Shown one piece after another: positions 33,205 to 46,458 of a DNA stretch of 64,000 bases. The notes beneath the pieces were generated by a model that did not search any database, was not told where the DNA came from, and saw only the letters and a program-made list of their open reading frames with translations. Both the position numbers and the translations under genes were made by a program. The DNA comes from Wyeomyia smithii. Its lineage: Eukaryota > Arthropoda > Insecta > Diptera > Culicidae. The DNA is taken from NCBI RefSeq assembly GCF_029784165.1, contig NC_073694.1, positions 38,359,006 through 38,423,005 on the forward strand, read 5' to 3'. Every line of letters begins with the position of its first letter. Positions within the stretch are counted from its first letter, which is position 1.

Positions 33205-34130
33205 GGGGTGAGATCGCGTATATACCTATCTGTTTGCTGTATACTGCTGGCAAGGGTCGGGAAAATCACATCCGTAATCGAGTACTAGCTTACAACACAG
33301 ACACAGGGTCATATGTGCACCTTAAACAAAGGAGGAGAACCGCAAAGTTCTATACTGAATCAGAGCAGAGTGGTCATAATCAGAGACTGCACCATTACCT
33401 CAAAGCGATCTTTGAAACTCTTGAAGGTTATAGATGACGACAGACTAACCTTCAAGAGCCACGTCAACCTGTAGAAGGGCCTCAACGGCTTTTGCAACAC
33501 TATCTCGAGTAGCTCAGCGGTGTACGATAGCAATAGAGATTTCGTGCTAGCGTGGTTTCGTCTATACGTAGGTATATTTGGCCAGTTGGATCCAAACGCT
33601 AGGTATTAAGAGCTATGGTGGTATACTGAAAAGTACCTACAGACTCATGTGCCTGTGGGGTTGCGAGCGCGTATCGTACTTTTTGTCCGGCATGATGCCT
33701 ATCAGCATCGCTATAATGAAGGATGTGCTTCGATCAACTTGATACAGATGACATTGGGAATGATCCAACTCCACGAAGGGTAGATGGACGCACCGACTTA
33801 TCCTGGAGCTATCTGTATGGCGCCGTGAAGAAGTGAACTTCCACTTGACTCAGATCCTGTCAGGCCATGGCTGCTTCAGGCATTATCACAGAGGATCGGG
33901 CACACAGGGTCCCCCATGCTGAGTTATCATTTCCCTATGCCCTTTTTTTGCGCGTGCGAGGAGTGACATGATGGAAGTGAGTGGGCCAAACACTACTCTG
34001 GACAACTTAGTTTGGAAGATGTGCGAATACCCGGGCAGCTGGAGTGCGGTTTGTGCAGTCGCCTCTCAAATACTCCTGGAGCTACAACGTGTGTGGCGGG
34101 TCAACCACCAACACACTAGTTGTAGGTAAA
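33205..34130 (+). pseudogene. R1-like retrotransposon, RT body and C-terminal tail
   Basis: Resumes at PICLLYTAGKGRENHIRNRV, the RT segment that normally follows the strand lost at 31187. Later text includes QILSGHGCF near 33855 and NLVWKMCEYPGSWSAVCAVA near 34005-34065, typical of the R1-clade C-terminus. Many stops and frame changes. The 3' end lies at about 34130. No rDNA target sequence was recognised, so specificity is unknown. Confidence 0.75.
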
Positions 34131-36990
34131 CGCCACAGTTCAGGTGGTTAGCAATGAGGTATAAGCCTAAAAAGGGTGTATGAAGCATAGAAAGCCATTT
34201 AACCTTCGTCCCGGACAGATAAGGGTTGGAGACTGGATGGGTTTTAGTGACTGCGGCTAAATTCAAACCCACTCTCTGACCCAAGTAACACACGTTGTTA
34301 TAGAACAGTTAAGATAACTCCTCCAACACAACCTTCGGTTATAGATTTCAGTTGACATTACCTTTTTCATGACATCTCTATCAGAAAAGCGCAAAAATCG
34401 AAGGCTACTATAACAAGTACTGGTGTTATATGAAGTATTATATAACTTCATGAAAGCAAGCCAACTTGCTAGACCGAAGCTGCAAAATACATCTCGAGTA
34501 CCAATGCGGTAAAAAACATGGAAAACAAGTTATTTTAAGGTTGTAATTACTAACCAATAAAAACATCGTTGACGCAAGCATCAAACTTCAAAATAGAAAT
34601 TTTGTAGAACAACGCTTCTTTATATTAGGAACTACAAAGGAAAAAAATAGTGATTATGGCGTATCGAATATTCACCAAAAATAAACAATAATATTAGACC
34701 AACTATTTGACGCTTTTAATACAAAGTTCTACGTGCGCGTCAAATTTCATGGTGAAACATTGCATTTTACTTCTGAAAAAATCATGCGCCATTCATTGGA
34801 TACGGTTTTCTGTTTGTAAATCAGTGGAAAATAGATTATTCATTACAGAATGGTTGCTGATTCATTTACTTGCGAAGGGTCTCAATTTAGCCCAACACCG
34901 CATGAGCTTAGCTCGTAAACAACTATCTGGCATCTCTTTCTTACTTGCCTAGTAAATCGCAATGTCGTTTCTTTTTTCTTGGGTTGATCTGCACTGACCT
35001 AGTGGAATAAAAAAACTCGCGCATTCGTGGGTCAGAATTCGCCATACCAGCGCGCATGCGCAATTGTGTTGCTATGACAACATTTACCTAGCGCCTGCGC
35101 AAATGTATTGTTACGCGCAGTGCAGCTAGATCGAAAATTGTGTTCGTCAGCGGCACTTTTAATTAATTATAAATTGATGATAAAAACAATGTTCAACCTT
35201 TCAAAATGAATTGTTTCTGTCGCTTAAGTATTAAAATTGTTTTCGTATAGTTTCAACGTTATCTAGACATAAAATATAGCAAAACTAGAAAACATTGTTA
35301 GATATACGGTAACAAAATTTGGCGTGACATTGGTTGCACTGCAAACGTTTTGTTTACATTTTCATGGCGCATTTCGATCCAACTCAAAGAGTTTGAATAA
35401 AATCGTTTAAATAATTTTAATAACAATATGATCAAGTCATTGGCTGCTGAATACTAAGACCAACCAAAGGAAAAGCACTTTACAGGTACGTAAATTATTA
35501 TTGGGCGTGTAATATTGATCTGGCGCGGCTGCCTCGGCTGGACATTTTTACACAGTTGTTATAATAGCGAAAACATCTGGAAAACATCTTGAAGACAAGT
35601 GCCATTTATGTCATAGTTTTTGTTTGGTGAACTCATGTTATTGAAAAACATCTCCAAAACCAGAAAAACGAGCTTGTTTTCGAAGTGTGGTTGAATTACT
35701 GATGAAGAACAACTTCTCACAAAAGTTCTATTTTAAGTTGTTTTCTGTACTGTTTTGATAACATCATGAACACAACTTAAAGACAAGCAAAGGCAGTTTA
35801 TGATTATTAATCTATGAAATACACTCATGATATAAAATAATATCTCCAGAGCAAGAAAATAACAACACAAGTTTTCGAATGCGCTTATAGTACTCTTATA
35901 TGACTACTGTTATTGAGAATTATTTTCTAACATGTTTTGTGTGTTACTTGGGGAGTGGATCTCCCTGCCTCCTTGGAAAAAAGAATGTGAACGCAGAATG
36001 GACGGTAGATGAAATCCAAGTTTATAGATAGTAATCAAAGTTGCATGAAGCTTCTCTAGTATGATGACTACACAAAGTGTGAAGAAAATAAGAATCAACG
36101 TTCAGTATTGCTCGAGTGCAGTTTTCGTATTGTAACACTGCAGGAGGAGTATTGAGAGTAATCCACAATACATACTCTACGGAAAAGTATAGTTTCAATG
36201 GTGGCGGATGGGATACGTGAGGACGTTTTGATGAAGAGTATTAGTAGGTCCTATAGGTTTCACAAGCAACTGCCTTCGAACAGAGTTATTCCCCACACAA
36301 GGTATAACCTGAACAAAACGCTGGCATGCAGGATGACGAAGTATGGAGGCGAAATTAAAACCACTAGCTGAGGCAATTGTTTTAGTATCATGCATGATCG
36401 TCATAGGCTGTCAGAGAATTAATTAAAATCTAATTGCAGTCGCGATTCACTGATCATGGAATAGCTCCCTAAAATAAAATTCCCGAAATCTGTAGAGCTC
36501 TATGGTACCTCATAATCCTCTTTTGAAAATGTGAGTATACTTGTTAGTGCTGAGTGGGCTGAAAAAGACTTGATTTTTTCCAAAAATGTAATTTTCAATA
36601 GTTTTTTGAAAAAATATTTAGTGACGTAAACTGTTTGGGGGGCTAAAAAACGAAACTCAGCGAAAATCAAATTGGGATAAATATGCGTAGAACGGCAGCA
36701 TTTCACAGTTCTTTTCTTTAATTTTATGATCACGCACTATCCAGCAGAGTTTATGGTTAAATGTAACGTTAAGTAATCTAAATTCTATCACCCCATCAAC
36801 ATTTTAAAGTATGAGCACCGACGGCTCATACGGTACGCATCTAATCTCCACTTGAATATTCTATAGCTAAAGATGGAAATTTTCACCAGAAAGCAAAAGT
36901 TTGCTTCCTCTTTGTTTCATTTGCCTTTCACTTCGAATAATTTCCGGTTCACCAAGCTTCTGCCACAATGGGCTACACAATTTGCATGAA
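34131..36990. other. 2.9 kb without a supportable gene
   Basis: AT-rich. Frames are short and motif-free. The interval 34980-35130 is somewhat GC-richer. No terminal repeats were identified by eye. Confidence 0.5.
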
Positions 36991-37870
36991 TCGAACTCGT
37001 GGGGATGAAAGAAAAAAAGAAAACGATTCTACACCAAACACTCACTTCGTTTAAAATATGTTCCACTTCAGAAAGTTACCCTACTGACGAAGCAAAAAAT
37101 AAAAGAAACCGAAGTCGCAGATTTCACGCGGGATTTGAATTGCCGTCCAGAAACTAGATCGTATAAACTAAAGCAAGGAACGTTCGCGGTGCACTGTCGC
37201 TTAAAATTGCTCTGCTCCCGGGGTCCAGCCGAGCGGAAAAGATCTCTTTTCCTTTTCTGCCTCACGCCACACGTGTCTGTGTACGTGTGCATGTGTGTAT
37301 GTGTGTGCGCGCTTGTATAAGTATATTAGGATTGACCATTTTCCACCCGCCACCCACGCCGCGTTTTTTTTTTCGAAATTTCCCCATGCATCCAGGCAGC
37401 CACTACCGACGTCGCCGAGACCTGTCCAACGATACGGGCTGACGTGGCCGCCCACGCTTCAGTCCCACGGTCAGCGCCGGTTCGTTCCGACAATAATCGT
37501 TTGGTGTTATTATTTTCTCACACGCCAAAAAACCCGCGCTCGCTGTAAAACCATTTCGAATTCGAATCGCCAACCGCAGCGGCCCTGAACGGATACCCGG
37601 CCCCGCCGTGGTGGCCTCAAGGTGAAAATTTCGCGGTCGGAAAAATAGCGATGATTAAGAGTTTGTTGATTTGCAGTGAAGTAACGTCGCAGTCGGTCGT
37701 TCTGCGGGTGCGGTGACATCATGCCACTCTTGCGCTTGCAGTAGGATCTCGGTTCAGCGGAACGCGGTCGGGCTGTCAACGGGTTACGAAAAAGAGCGAT
37801 CAGTTCATTGAGGTAGGGTGAAAAAATGAAACAAGGGATTTTTGCGGGCAGTGACAGCGGGTGAGAAAAA
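36990..37870. promoter_or_regulatory. GC-rich island, candidate promoter or first exon
   Basis: Base composition rises sharply relative to both flanks, with CG-rich text at 37420-37760. A (TG)n-like microsatellite lies at 37264-37312. Possible donors are GGCGT|GTGAGAAAA on the minus strand near 37520, and CAGCGG|GTGAGAAA on the plus strand near 37860. A TCAGTT initiator-like motif lies at about 37800 (plus). It could be a non-coding first exon of the myofilin-like gene 17 kb to the left, or of an unseen plus-strand gene. Inference only. Confidence 0.35.
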
Positions 37871-39114
37871 TATAATTCGTTTTATTTGTTTTTAATTTTC
37901 GGTTGTGGTTTTACAATTAATTTGTTTTAGGAATTAAACGTGGAAAGCAGCTTGCGGCTGTGTTTAAGGTCTTTTTTCACATATTATTTCACGTGCCGTG
38001 GGTTATTTATTGTGTTAAGTGGTGGAGTTATTAAATTTCCCATAAAAATTGGTCAATCGAAGCTTTTCGTGCCAGAAAAAAATCAATCAAGGGTGACCAT
38101 TTTCAATTCAGATTTGGGTCACGCTTTCACGTAATCATGCATCGAAGGTTAATTTTTTCCTGGTAATTCCTCTCTTTATATGGACCGTTCGATTTTATTA
38201 TTGATGCAGGTACAGTAAATCCGTATAGTAATTAGAGATAAATATGACTTATTGTCGTATTTTACAGATTTTTTTATTTTAAAGAGGTATGAATCCTTTC
38301 CTGGGCGAAAATAAGGCAAAATTTAAAATATATAACAGTGAACTGAAAAGTAACTGGCCAGTTTGAAAGATAATCAATGTAACAAGAGCTAGTTAATATT
38401 TATTAAGGCAATGGTGCAAAATGTATACAACTGATGTATTTTATCATGCTATGCTATAAGCAAAAAAACTCTGATGCGGGGGAAATACATGATCAAGAAG
38501 CGAAAAACGACAATCGCCATGGATATTGGTTCAAATCAATTCAATAGAGGGGGATATTTGTATTTATTTATTCATTTGTAATTGTTTATTCAGAATTTTG
38601 TTGTTGCGTTCCGCGACAAAGCAGAATATTGATGGACTTTAATTATCAAATGAATGAAACAAATCCTTCTAAATTTAACGTCTATCTTACTGACGTAACG
38701 AGAGCTATATCCCTTTCCGACCGAGCCCACACAGTTGTGTAGGTAAAAAATGACTGATAAGAAAACCTAAATCGAAGCAAGTTCTATATAAAAACGTTTG
38801 CTTGCTTCGGTTTTTTATTTTTCGCAGCAGCTGCGATGTTGACACTAGCGGTGTAAAAAATAAAACAACGAATAGGACGTTCAAAAAGCGAGAGAGAAGG
38901 TTTTGTTTAAGTCACCTTCTACCTACGCAATTATATCGGCTGGTCGGAGAGGGATATACCAAATAACTAGTTCTATTTTTCAGATAATATGTAGAATTTA
39001 TGTAGGTTGGAAGATATCGATTTTTTTTTTTCATTCCTGTTGTGTACATTTTCAACTTAGCAAAGCAAACCCTTGGTGTTCCGAATCAGAACTTCAATTA
39101 TTAGAGACTTGTTA
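37871..39114. other. No gene recognised
   Basis: AT-rich. A small imperfect hairpin lies at about 38760-38815 (CGAAGCAAG paired with CTTGCTTCG). Nothing else was supported. Confidence 0.5.
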
Positions 39115-39172
39115 GTGTACAGGGCTAGCGCTACGATCCTACTGACACCAACAATCTTTCCCGAGCAGAGAC
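39115..39172 (-). repeat. SINE fragment (family 1 body)
   Basis: GTACAGGGCTAGCGCTACGA followed by TCCTACTGACACCAACAATC matches the inverted body of the SINE at 9511-9692 with a few substitutions. Neither the tRNA-like head nor the tail is complete. Confidence 0.7.
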
Positions 39173-41586
39173 TCGAGATCACATTTTCCACTATGACCAG
39201 TATTTTGATCTATCGTGTTATAAAAGAAAAACTACGTGAAGCCTTCATATTCCATAAGATTGGACCTCAGATACTTCCTTAAGGTACACTAGCTCTAACA
39301 GGCATTATATGAATTTTTAGATAGTCAACCTGATTGGCCGGCAATTGGAGCTCTTTTCGGGTTTCAAAAATGACTGACTCTGTCATTTTTCTTATATTTA
39401 GGAAAATATGCTAATATATAGCACTTTTTACCAATTAATTTAGACAGCCGACTTCACTTATGATGAATGTATGGAAAAGTCGAAATCATCATCAGAAGTT
39501 ACCGTAATGAGACGAAACATTTGTAAGAAATCATTTTCAACAAGACTCACGGTGTACAAACTGAAATTACGAACATTGCTAAGCAGGTTTTTGAGCTTTT
39601 CGTAAATTCTCTTAGAAAATGTTAACTCTTTTTGAGAACCAGAAGTTTGGTTTAAAGTTATTTCGAAAGTTTTCGGGTGAGTTTTAAATATGGTTTCAAG
39701 TATTCGACTTGTTTCATTTTGTTAAAGAATCTTTTGTGGATCACTTAAATCATTAAAAATAACTTCAAAAGCAGGAGCATAACTAAAATATTACAAAATT
39801 CTATCAACAGAAAACACAAAATTGATACGAATATGTATTTTCTTACATGCTTTTGATAACAAAATTGAATCTGAAAAAGCTATAATAACAAATCCTGAAA
39901 TCAACAAGTCTAACAAATTTTTCGCGTTCATTGAAAGCTGGTATTTCTAACAATGGTTGTTATTATACTGTTCAATATGCCATCTTGTTTTGTTCCAGAG
40001 CTGATACGTTAGTAACAACGTTTGCTGTGGGTTTGATACTAGCGGAATCATTTTTGTTGCAATTTCCTGATCCTCTTATAACAATCGGGTCAGGATATTT
40101 TCGGTTTTGACATCAGCGTAAATTCTTAAGTTATAAGTTATAATTGTCTAACTATTCAGCCTAGGGGAACACAAAATAATGCAATTTAAAACTGTTTTAG
40201 AGATTTCTTCAAAGCAGACAGTGTATGTAGCTAGAGCAACGGAAAACAAGCTGTCTGCTTTAAAGAACTTGAATGTTGACCGTTATAAAAATAGAAACTA
40301 GTTAAAAAGATTTTCTTGAATTTTGGTAAAAGTTATAGAAAGAACGTTTGAATCAGAATTTACATGATCCTAATTTTTCTCTGAATTCGTTCCCTAGACC
40401 GCTTTCCAATGTACAATTGGCGTCTCCATCTATTCAACAATGAATGGAGGCGCACGATTAATGTTTGCACTGGATTGGGTGAGAGCTTATGACGCGTTTT
40501 TGAAATGGCTAGGGGCACCAAAATTCACAGGAATGATTAAATAGCTATAATCTTTTTTTTCCAGTTCGAGCCTTAAAATTGACAAACAAATCAAAAACGC
40601 TTATTTTTCGATAAAAAACATTAATAACTTTGAGTAGAATTGAGATATTCACAATGTCAGCATTACAAATTGTTTCTCTTGAAAAGCCCTAAAAGTCGTT
40701 CAAAGACAGTTTTAAGGTGAAAATTTAAACAAAAAAGTTAGAGTGCAAAATGTACTTTTTCAATATAAATCGGTTGTTTTCGAAGACTTTTTTTACAAAG
40801 TTGCCTCAAATTAATGGACTTATAACATTGTACAACAACTTTTTCTTCTACCTACAAAGCTGAAAAATTAGATACTTGATTTCATCGAATGTAACAGCTT
40901 TGTAGAACAAAGTTTTCTCTAAAATATTGCTATGGAGCTCTATATTCAAATTTCCCCCTAAATTTGGTTTGTGGGATGGTTCCATGGACACCGGAAATCA
41001 AATTGAGACGTCATTTTGAAATAATACGATTTCTGAAAATGACTAAATGTAAGCCATTATTTTTGGAACCAGAATGATACCCAGGGAAGGAAATTTTTAA
41101 ATCCAATATTGCATCTTCCGGGATCCGAAAAATTCCAAATACGTCCAATATGGGTATTCCCGTAATCGGGATGAAGCCCAAAAGTCAACAATCGACTCCA
41201 TACGTCATTTTGAAGTGGCAACTGCCATGTTAGGTAGCGGTTTTTGGACCCCAAAGTTGATATTCCAGTTTATTACGAGAAATTATCCACTATATCGTTA
41301 TTATTTAGTGTTGTTCTGAACAAAAATGCTAATGACTGCTTCCAAAGGCGATTTCCAAACTTCATACAAAACATTGAATAGGTTACATAAAGAAGGCTAT
41401 AGTTCGACTTCACAAAACAGAACATTGTTATCCCTTCATCCTTCGAATCCGCAACCCGATACAACGTATTATTTTGTTGCGTGACCAGTAGGGTGTCCCA
41501 AAATAACGTTTTGTCAGATTGCCTGGGGCTCAACCCGAAAATGATGAATTATGGTGTAACAAAAAAACTATTGTATGGCGACAACT
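39173..41586. other. 2.4 kb without a supportable gene
   Basis: AT-rich, with no recognisable coding motif. A short stem (AAGCAGACAG paired with CTGTCTGCTT) lies at about 40214-40262. Confidence 0.5.
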
Positions 41587-42226
41587 CTGGAAAATGTAAA
41601 GTCGACGTCCTAATTTGAGCTTTATGAAAAAAAATCAATTTTTCACGTTTTTTTTATTTCAAATATTTTAACACATAAAAATTTTGCAAAATCGAACCTA
41701 CATATATTTTTTCCGCATCTTTCGGAGTCCAAACTAAGAAAAAAAATGTTATGGCTTGTTGTGGCTCGAATTTCATTGCTACAAATTGTTTAACTGTTCT
41801 GAAAATTCTTAATTTTGGTGTTTTCTGAAATTAAACCTTTAAAAAGCATGCCAAACTTTACGCTAGCAACCATCCCATACAACAGAAAGATAGGAAATTT
41901 CATGAGAAAAAATTTCTTCGAAGAAATAAAAATCCTATCTTGAATCGTTGTTGAGAAATTCGTGTTTTATTATGAAGAGAATATTTTAAAATGTGATAAT
42001 CTTTGTTGTGTGCAAAATCGAGTCAACCATTCTTGACTACGGTTGCTTAGCTACGATAGTTTGTTTGCTAGCATTAGTTTGGACTCCGAAGGATGCGGAG
42101 AAATTATACCTGGGTTCGATTTTACAAAATATTTATGTGATAAAAATATTTGAAATAAAAAAAAAAACGTGAAAATTTGATTTTTCCATAAAACTCAAAT
42201 TAGCACGTCTACTAAACATTTTCCGG
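41587..42226. mobile_element. Inverted-repeat element
   Basis: Arms 41587-41739 and 42075-42226 are inverted copies with mismatches: CTGGAAAATGT at 41587 against ACATTTTCCGG, and TTTCGGAGTCCAAACTA against TAGTTTGGACTCCGAA. The spacer is about 335 bp. Non-coding. The outer text near 41490 (GGGTGTCCCAAAATAACG) may be the true left tip, but it is not mirrored on the right. Confidence 0.75.
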
Positions 42227-42320
42227 TCCAGTTTAACTATTCGCCAACACGGAATGATATTCATTTGTCATAAGCTCGTATAGAAAACTGAAAAAAATTT
42301 TCTTTGTGTTTTGCGAAGCT

Positions 42321-42392
42321 AGGAAAATGACAGAACTTGAAAAAAGGTGGAGCCACTTACAACATTGGCCTAAATTATACATCGCAAAGCGA
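42321..42392. repeat. Direct repeat R, copy 1
   Basis: GAAAATGACAGAACTTGAAA followed by AAAGGTGGAGCCACTTACAAC is repeated with about 85 percent identity (judged by eye) at 45793-45865 in the same orientation. Confidence 0.65.
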
Positions 42393-42939
42393 AGTGATGT
42401 CGTTAAATAAATTCAAGAGTTGCACAACTCAAAATCGATAGTTTTGATAATCCCGTGTTTGTTAATTGATACTTCTCAGCTGATCTAACAAGTCATCATT
42501 TGTTCGAGTACAGCATGGGAAAAGACTGCTACTGCCAACAAGATTGTAGCCCCGCAACTGTTCCGTACACTAAAAAAGTTGACTGCGATGTCTGTGTTAA
42601 ATAAACAGAACATTACGAGCCACCCCGACTCTAGTTCAGGGTAGGAAGAAGAAAAGGGGTTCGAAAAGTAGTATCTAAAGTTTATAATGAAAAAACATCA
42701 TTTTGATTGCGTTCTCGCCAGTAAGCCGGCTAAGCGGGTCCTTAATCTGACCAGCACTGCATAACAGTTGCTTACTGGAAATGCTTGCTGGAGGTGGAGA
42801 GATATATCATCTGATTAGGTCACGAATCTCCAAGTTCTCATTTCCACCATAGAGAGGCGATTTTATGTAAGACTGATGCAAAATTGTCAACTTTAAACTT
42901 TCCAATTTTTCATATCAAAATTTAAAAAAATTATCTAAT

Positions 42940-43365
42940 TGATCGAACTCTACAGGTTGTCTACCAGAATTCAAAATCTGATAGATTTCCTGTCAGAGCA
43001 GGTGTGCCCCAAGGTTCAGTCTTGGGTCCAGTTCTGTACACCATATTTACTTCAGATCTTCCTGATTTGCCTTCAGGATGCACTGTTTTGCGATGACACA
43101 AGCATTTCCGTAAAAGGAAAAAGTCTTCTTGTCATATGCAGTCGATTTCAGAAAAGTTTAGATATTTTTCTTCCTATTTGCAAAACTGGAAAATCTCTCC
43201 CAGTGATTCTAAAACTCAAATGATAATTTTTCCTTACAAGACTAGGGCTACTTTCCTCAAGCCAAACAATAATGACGTTGTCAAGATGAATGGGATTAAT
43301 TTAAGTTGGTCTGACAAGGTTAAGTACCTGGGACTAATATACGCTAGATTTATTATTATTTGATT
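42940..43365 (+). pseudogene. Juan-like (Jockey clade) reverse transcriptase fragment
   Basis: A plus-strand RT piece. Motif B reads RAGVPQGSVLGPVLYTIFTS. The motif C region survives only partly (DDTSISVKGKSL text in one frame, stop in another). The thumb text SSYLQNWKISPSDSKTQMII and NGINLSWSDKVKYLGLIY follows in frame 43136-43363. The style is that of Jockey-clade elements such as Juan in mosquitoes. 5' and 3' parts are missing and one frameshift is present. Confidence 0.8.
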
Positions 43366-43735
43366 GGACTTCTGAAAATATCCTTTTTGGGTGGTATTCG
43401 GTAATTTTCAGCTGTTTTTCTGACATTCCGGAAATACCTATATTGGATGTTATTCAGTTAATTTGGTTGTTTTTCAGGAACTGAAGTTGGTCATCATTTC
43501 GATTACGGAAATATCCATATTGAGTAGTACGGTCATTTTCGGCTGTTTCCCAGAAGTTGACATCTTACAATTCGAAATGGAGTCTGTTTCCTGCGATACT
43601 CATATTTGGTAGTATTTGGTCACTTTAGGCTGTTTTCCAGGAACCGGAAGTCGCTATTCCGGATTTCAAAATGGCATGTGGAGCCAATTTCTGGCCTCTG
43701 CTCGTCATTCTGGTACCGGAAACACTCGTTTTATG
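43366..43735. repeat. Degenerate tandem repeat, period about 76-87 bp
   Basis: At least three diverged units each contain a GAAATA(T/C)CCATATT-like start, a GGTCATTTTCGGCTGTTT-like middle and a CCAGGAACCGGAAGT-like end (starts near 43431, 43507 and 43594). It directly follows the RT fragment. Confidence 0.65.
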
Positions 43736-43899
43736 AACCGTAAGTTTCCATCTCAAACTTAAAAATGGCGTTAAAAAAAGCTGTTTTCTGAAAAACCTGG
43801 TTAAAATATCTGTCTAATATGTATGGAAGACCTTTTCTCCTTCTAGAGTACGGAAGAGTATCAAACCACCTTTGAAACTTAGATTTGAATTGTATAATA

Positions 43900-44455
43900 G
43901 CCATCCCATCCAGAAGTGGGAGGGGTGCCAAACCACAAAGAAAATTTCTTGCTCTCGAAAACCTTCACATGCCAAATTTGGTTTCATTTACTTGATAAGT
44001 TCTTGAGTTGTGAAGAGATTTGAGTTTCATTCGTATGAGCCCTCTCTTCCAGAAGATGGATGGGTGTCGAAACACTACAAAAAGTTTTCTTGCTTTCAAA
44101 AACCTCAACATATCAAATTTTGTTTTAATTACTTCATTATTTCTCTTGTGTTTCGTCTGTATGGGACCCCTACCTTCCAGAAGAGGGCGGGGCGTCGAAC
44201 TATTATGGACATATTTCTTTATTCCTAAAAACATTCACCTGCCAAATTTGGTTCTATTTATTTGATTAGTTCTCTAGATGTGCAGAAATTTGTGTGTCAT
44301 TTGTATGGGACCCCTCCCTTCCAGAAGAGAGAGGGTTCTCAAACTATCTTAGTCACCTTTACCGGCCCCTAAAACCCCAATATACAACATTCCACGCCGA
44401 TCGGTTCAGCAGTTCTCAATCCTATATGGATCAGACAGACAGACAGAGCTGCATT
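43900..44455. repeat. Degenerate tandem repeat, period about 125-145 bp
   Basis: Four units carry CTTCCAGAAGAGGG-like text (near 43910, 44046, 44172 and 44317), each followed by a CAAATTTGGTTTCATTTACT-like segment. The array ends with CCGATCGGTTCAGCAGTTCT and a GACAGACAGACAGA run at 44432-44447. Overlapping frames on both strands are by-products of the repeat. Confidence 0.8.
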
Positions 44456-46440
44456 TTTTTATGTTTAGATGTAATACAAAAAAAACAAAACATGAATCTC
44501 ATTTCGTGATGATAAACAGTGGAATTGAATAGATGGAGGTTTTAGCCACGCAACAGAATAACTCATTGTATCGTGTTGCGGCTTGAAAAAAATCGAGTTT
44601 TTCTCGTATCGAATGAAAGCAGATAGCAAAAGCACTCTCAGCCACGCAACAGTTTATTGCGCTGTTGCGTGTTGCATGTAGCATCTGTGCGACTGGGGGA
44701 CAGTAAACCTCTGTTAGTGCTGATTTTGACTACTGGCAGACATGAGAATGGAGTTTGAAATGCAATTGCGAATTGGAACTAACCGTCTTCCTTAAGACGT
44801 TCCAACATTTTGAATGAAATGCGGCTCGAAAAAAATGTCGCTTCATTTTGTAGTAGGTTTGTGGCACACAAGACCACTCTAAAAAACCTTCGACGAGCCA
44901 AAATTCAAGAGGTAGATCAAGCTCCCAGCAACGCATTAATTAGTATCTCTGATCGTTGAGCGACGAAGAAGAAGATATTTCAATTCACAATGAGCGAAAA
45001 ATGATTTTTTTTTTTTGGTAATTCACCTGAAAGAGAAACTCATCATTTTTTTTAAAGGGGGGGATGTTAGTAGCTTAAGTATTTGTGATAAATATTGGTA
45101 AATAATGCGTATCACAAATGGTGACTTCTCGACACTGTTAGAGAAATTGTATATTTTAATTGTTGGGATTTGTTTGCTTTCGCAATTAGGATTTATCATC
45201 CGTAGGGATTTAAAGCTACTTGTCAAAAAAGGAAAGTAAACTTACAACTAACTTAATTGCCAACTTATTGGCTATAAAGAGAGCTTATCGTAAGGATTGA
45301 GGATTGACATAGCTTCTTATGTTTTAACACCAGTAAGTCTATGCAGTTTGAGTGTACCAAACCAAGAAGAACGTTTCAAAATCATTTTCAGAATTTTATT
45401 TAGAATCCTTTAAAGCGTTTTCTTCCTTGTCAAACAACAACTTGACATTGCTGGTCCAAAAATTTGTTTGTAAATCAAAAGTTTATTCTTCAAACAAAGT
45501 TTGGAATTTCAATCAATGAGAGGATATAAACATCTCGTATATTTGATGCACTTTGCTCTCAATGTGCTCTTTGAAAATAAGTTCAATCAAACCAATTATT
45601 CTAATCAATTTGTCTTTTGAGTTTGATCATCTACTATGGACGATTCGTCGTGCATTTGCATACCCTAAAAAATCGCAAGGAATCGATGAATTTAGAATCT
45701 CTAAAAATACTTAATTAAACACAAAAATGGGCGGGACGAAGTTTGCTGGGTCAGCTATTACGGAATAAAATCTCACAGTGTCTTTTTAAACTGAGAAAAT
45801 GACATAACTTGAAAAAAAAAAAAGGTGAAGCCTCTTACAACGTGGGTCTAAAACAAACATCGCGAACAGAAAGCGACCTAGTGATTGGTTATCCGCTGCT
45901 TTTTCAAATAATTTTTCCTCTGGAATGCTAATGAAAAGATATGCTAATTATTATTTCAAAAATTTAGGGAAATTCATGGAGATTGGTTGAATGCTACGAA
46001 CCTAAACCAAAAATAATTGATTTTCTTCTAAACTTTTCAATAATTTAGCATTGAAAAGATTATTCCACACAAGTTCACAAGTTCGGAGCAATCTTCATCT
46101 TTCCATCAAGACATTGGCGTTTAAAATTTGTTCAGTGGTAGTAACATAATATATACTTTAAGAGGGCACATTTTCGTTACAATTTCCACAGCACGCCACT
46201 CTACTGAAATAAGACGTAGTCCTACGTCAATAATGCTGCTTTTTCTTTGATAAAATCTATTTCAACAGTGAAAGTTATTAAAAGTCCATCGCCAATAACC
46301 GAAAATCAGAAATATTTGATAAAATAAAATAATGGGTATCAGAGCTTTAAAATTCATTTTTTTGTAACCATATTTGAGTTTATTTCACGAGTGGCATAAA
46401 TTCCATTTTCCCAATTCTAGACATTTACTCTCGACTGAAT
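44456..46440. other. No gene recognised; contains direct repeat R, copy 2
   Basis: AT-rich with no coding motif. 45793-45865 is the second copy of the direct repeat described at 42321-42392. A GACGTAGTCCTACGTC palindrome lies at 46213-46228. Confidence 0.5.
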
Positions 46441-46458
46441 TATAGTTCGCAAAGGATG

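Noticed and set aside
29285..34130. Insertion in 28S rDNA, as typical for R1
   Set aside because: No rRNA sequence was recognised on either side; the copy is outside its usual target or the border is lost.
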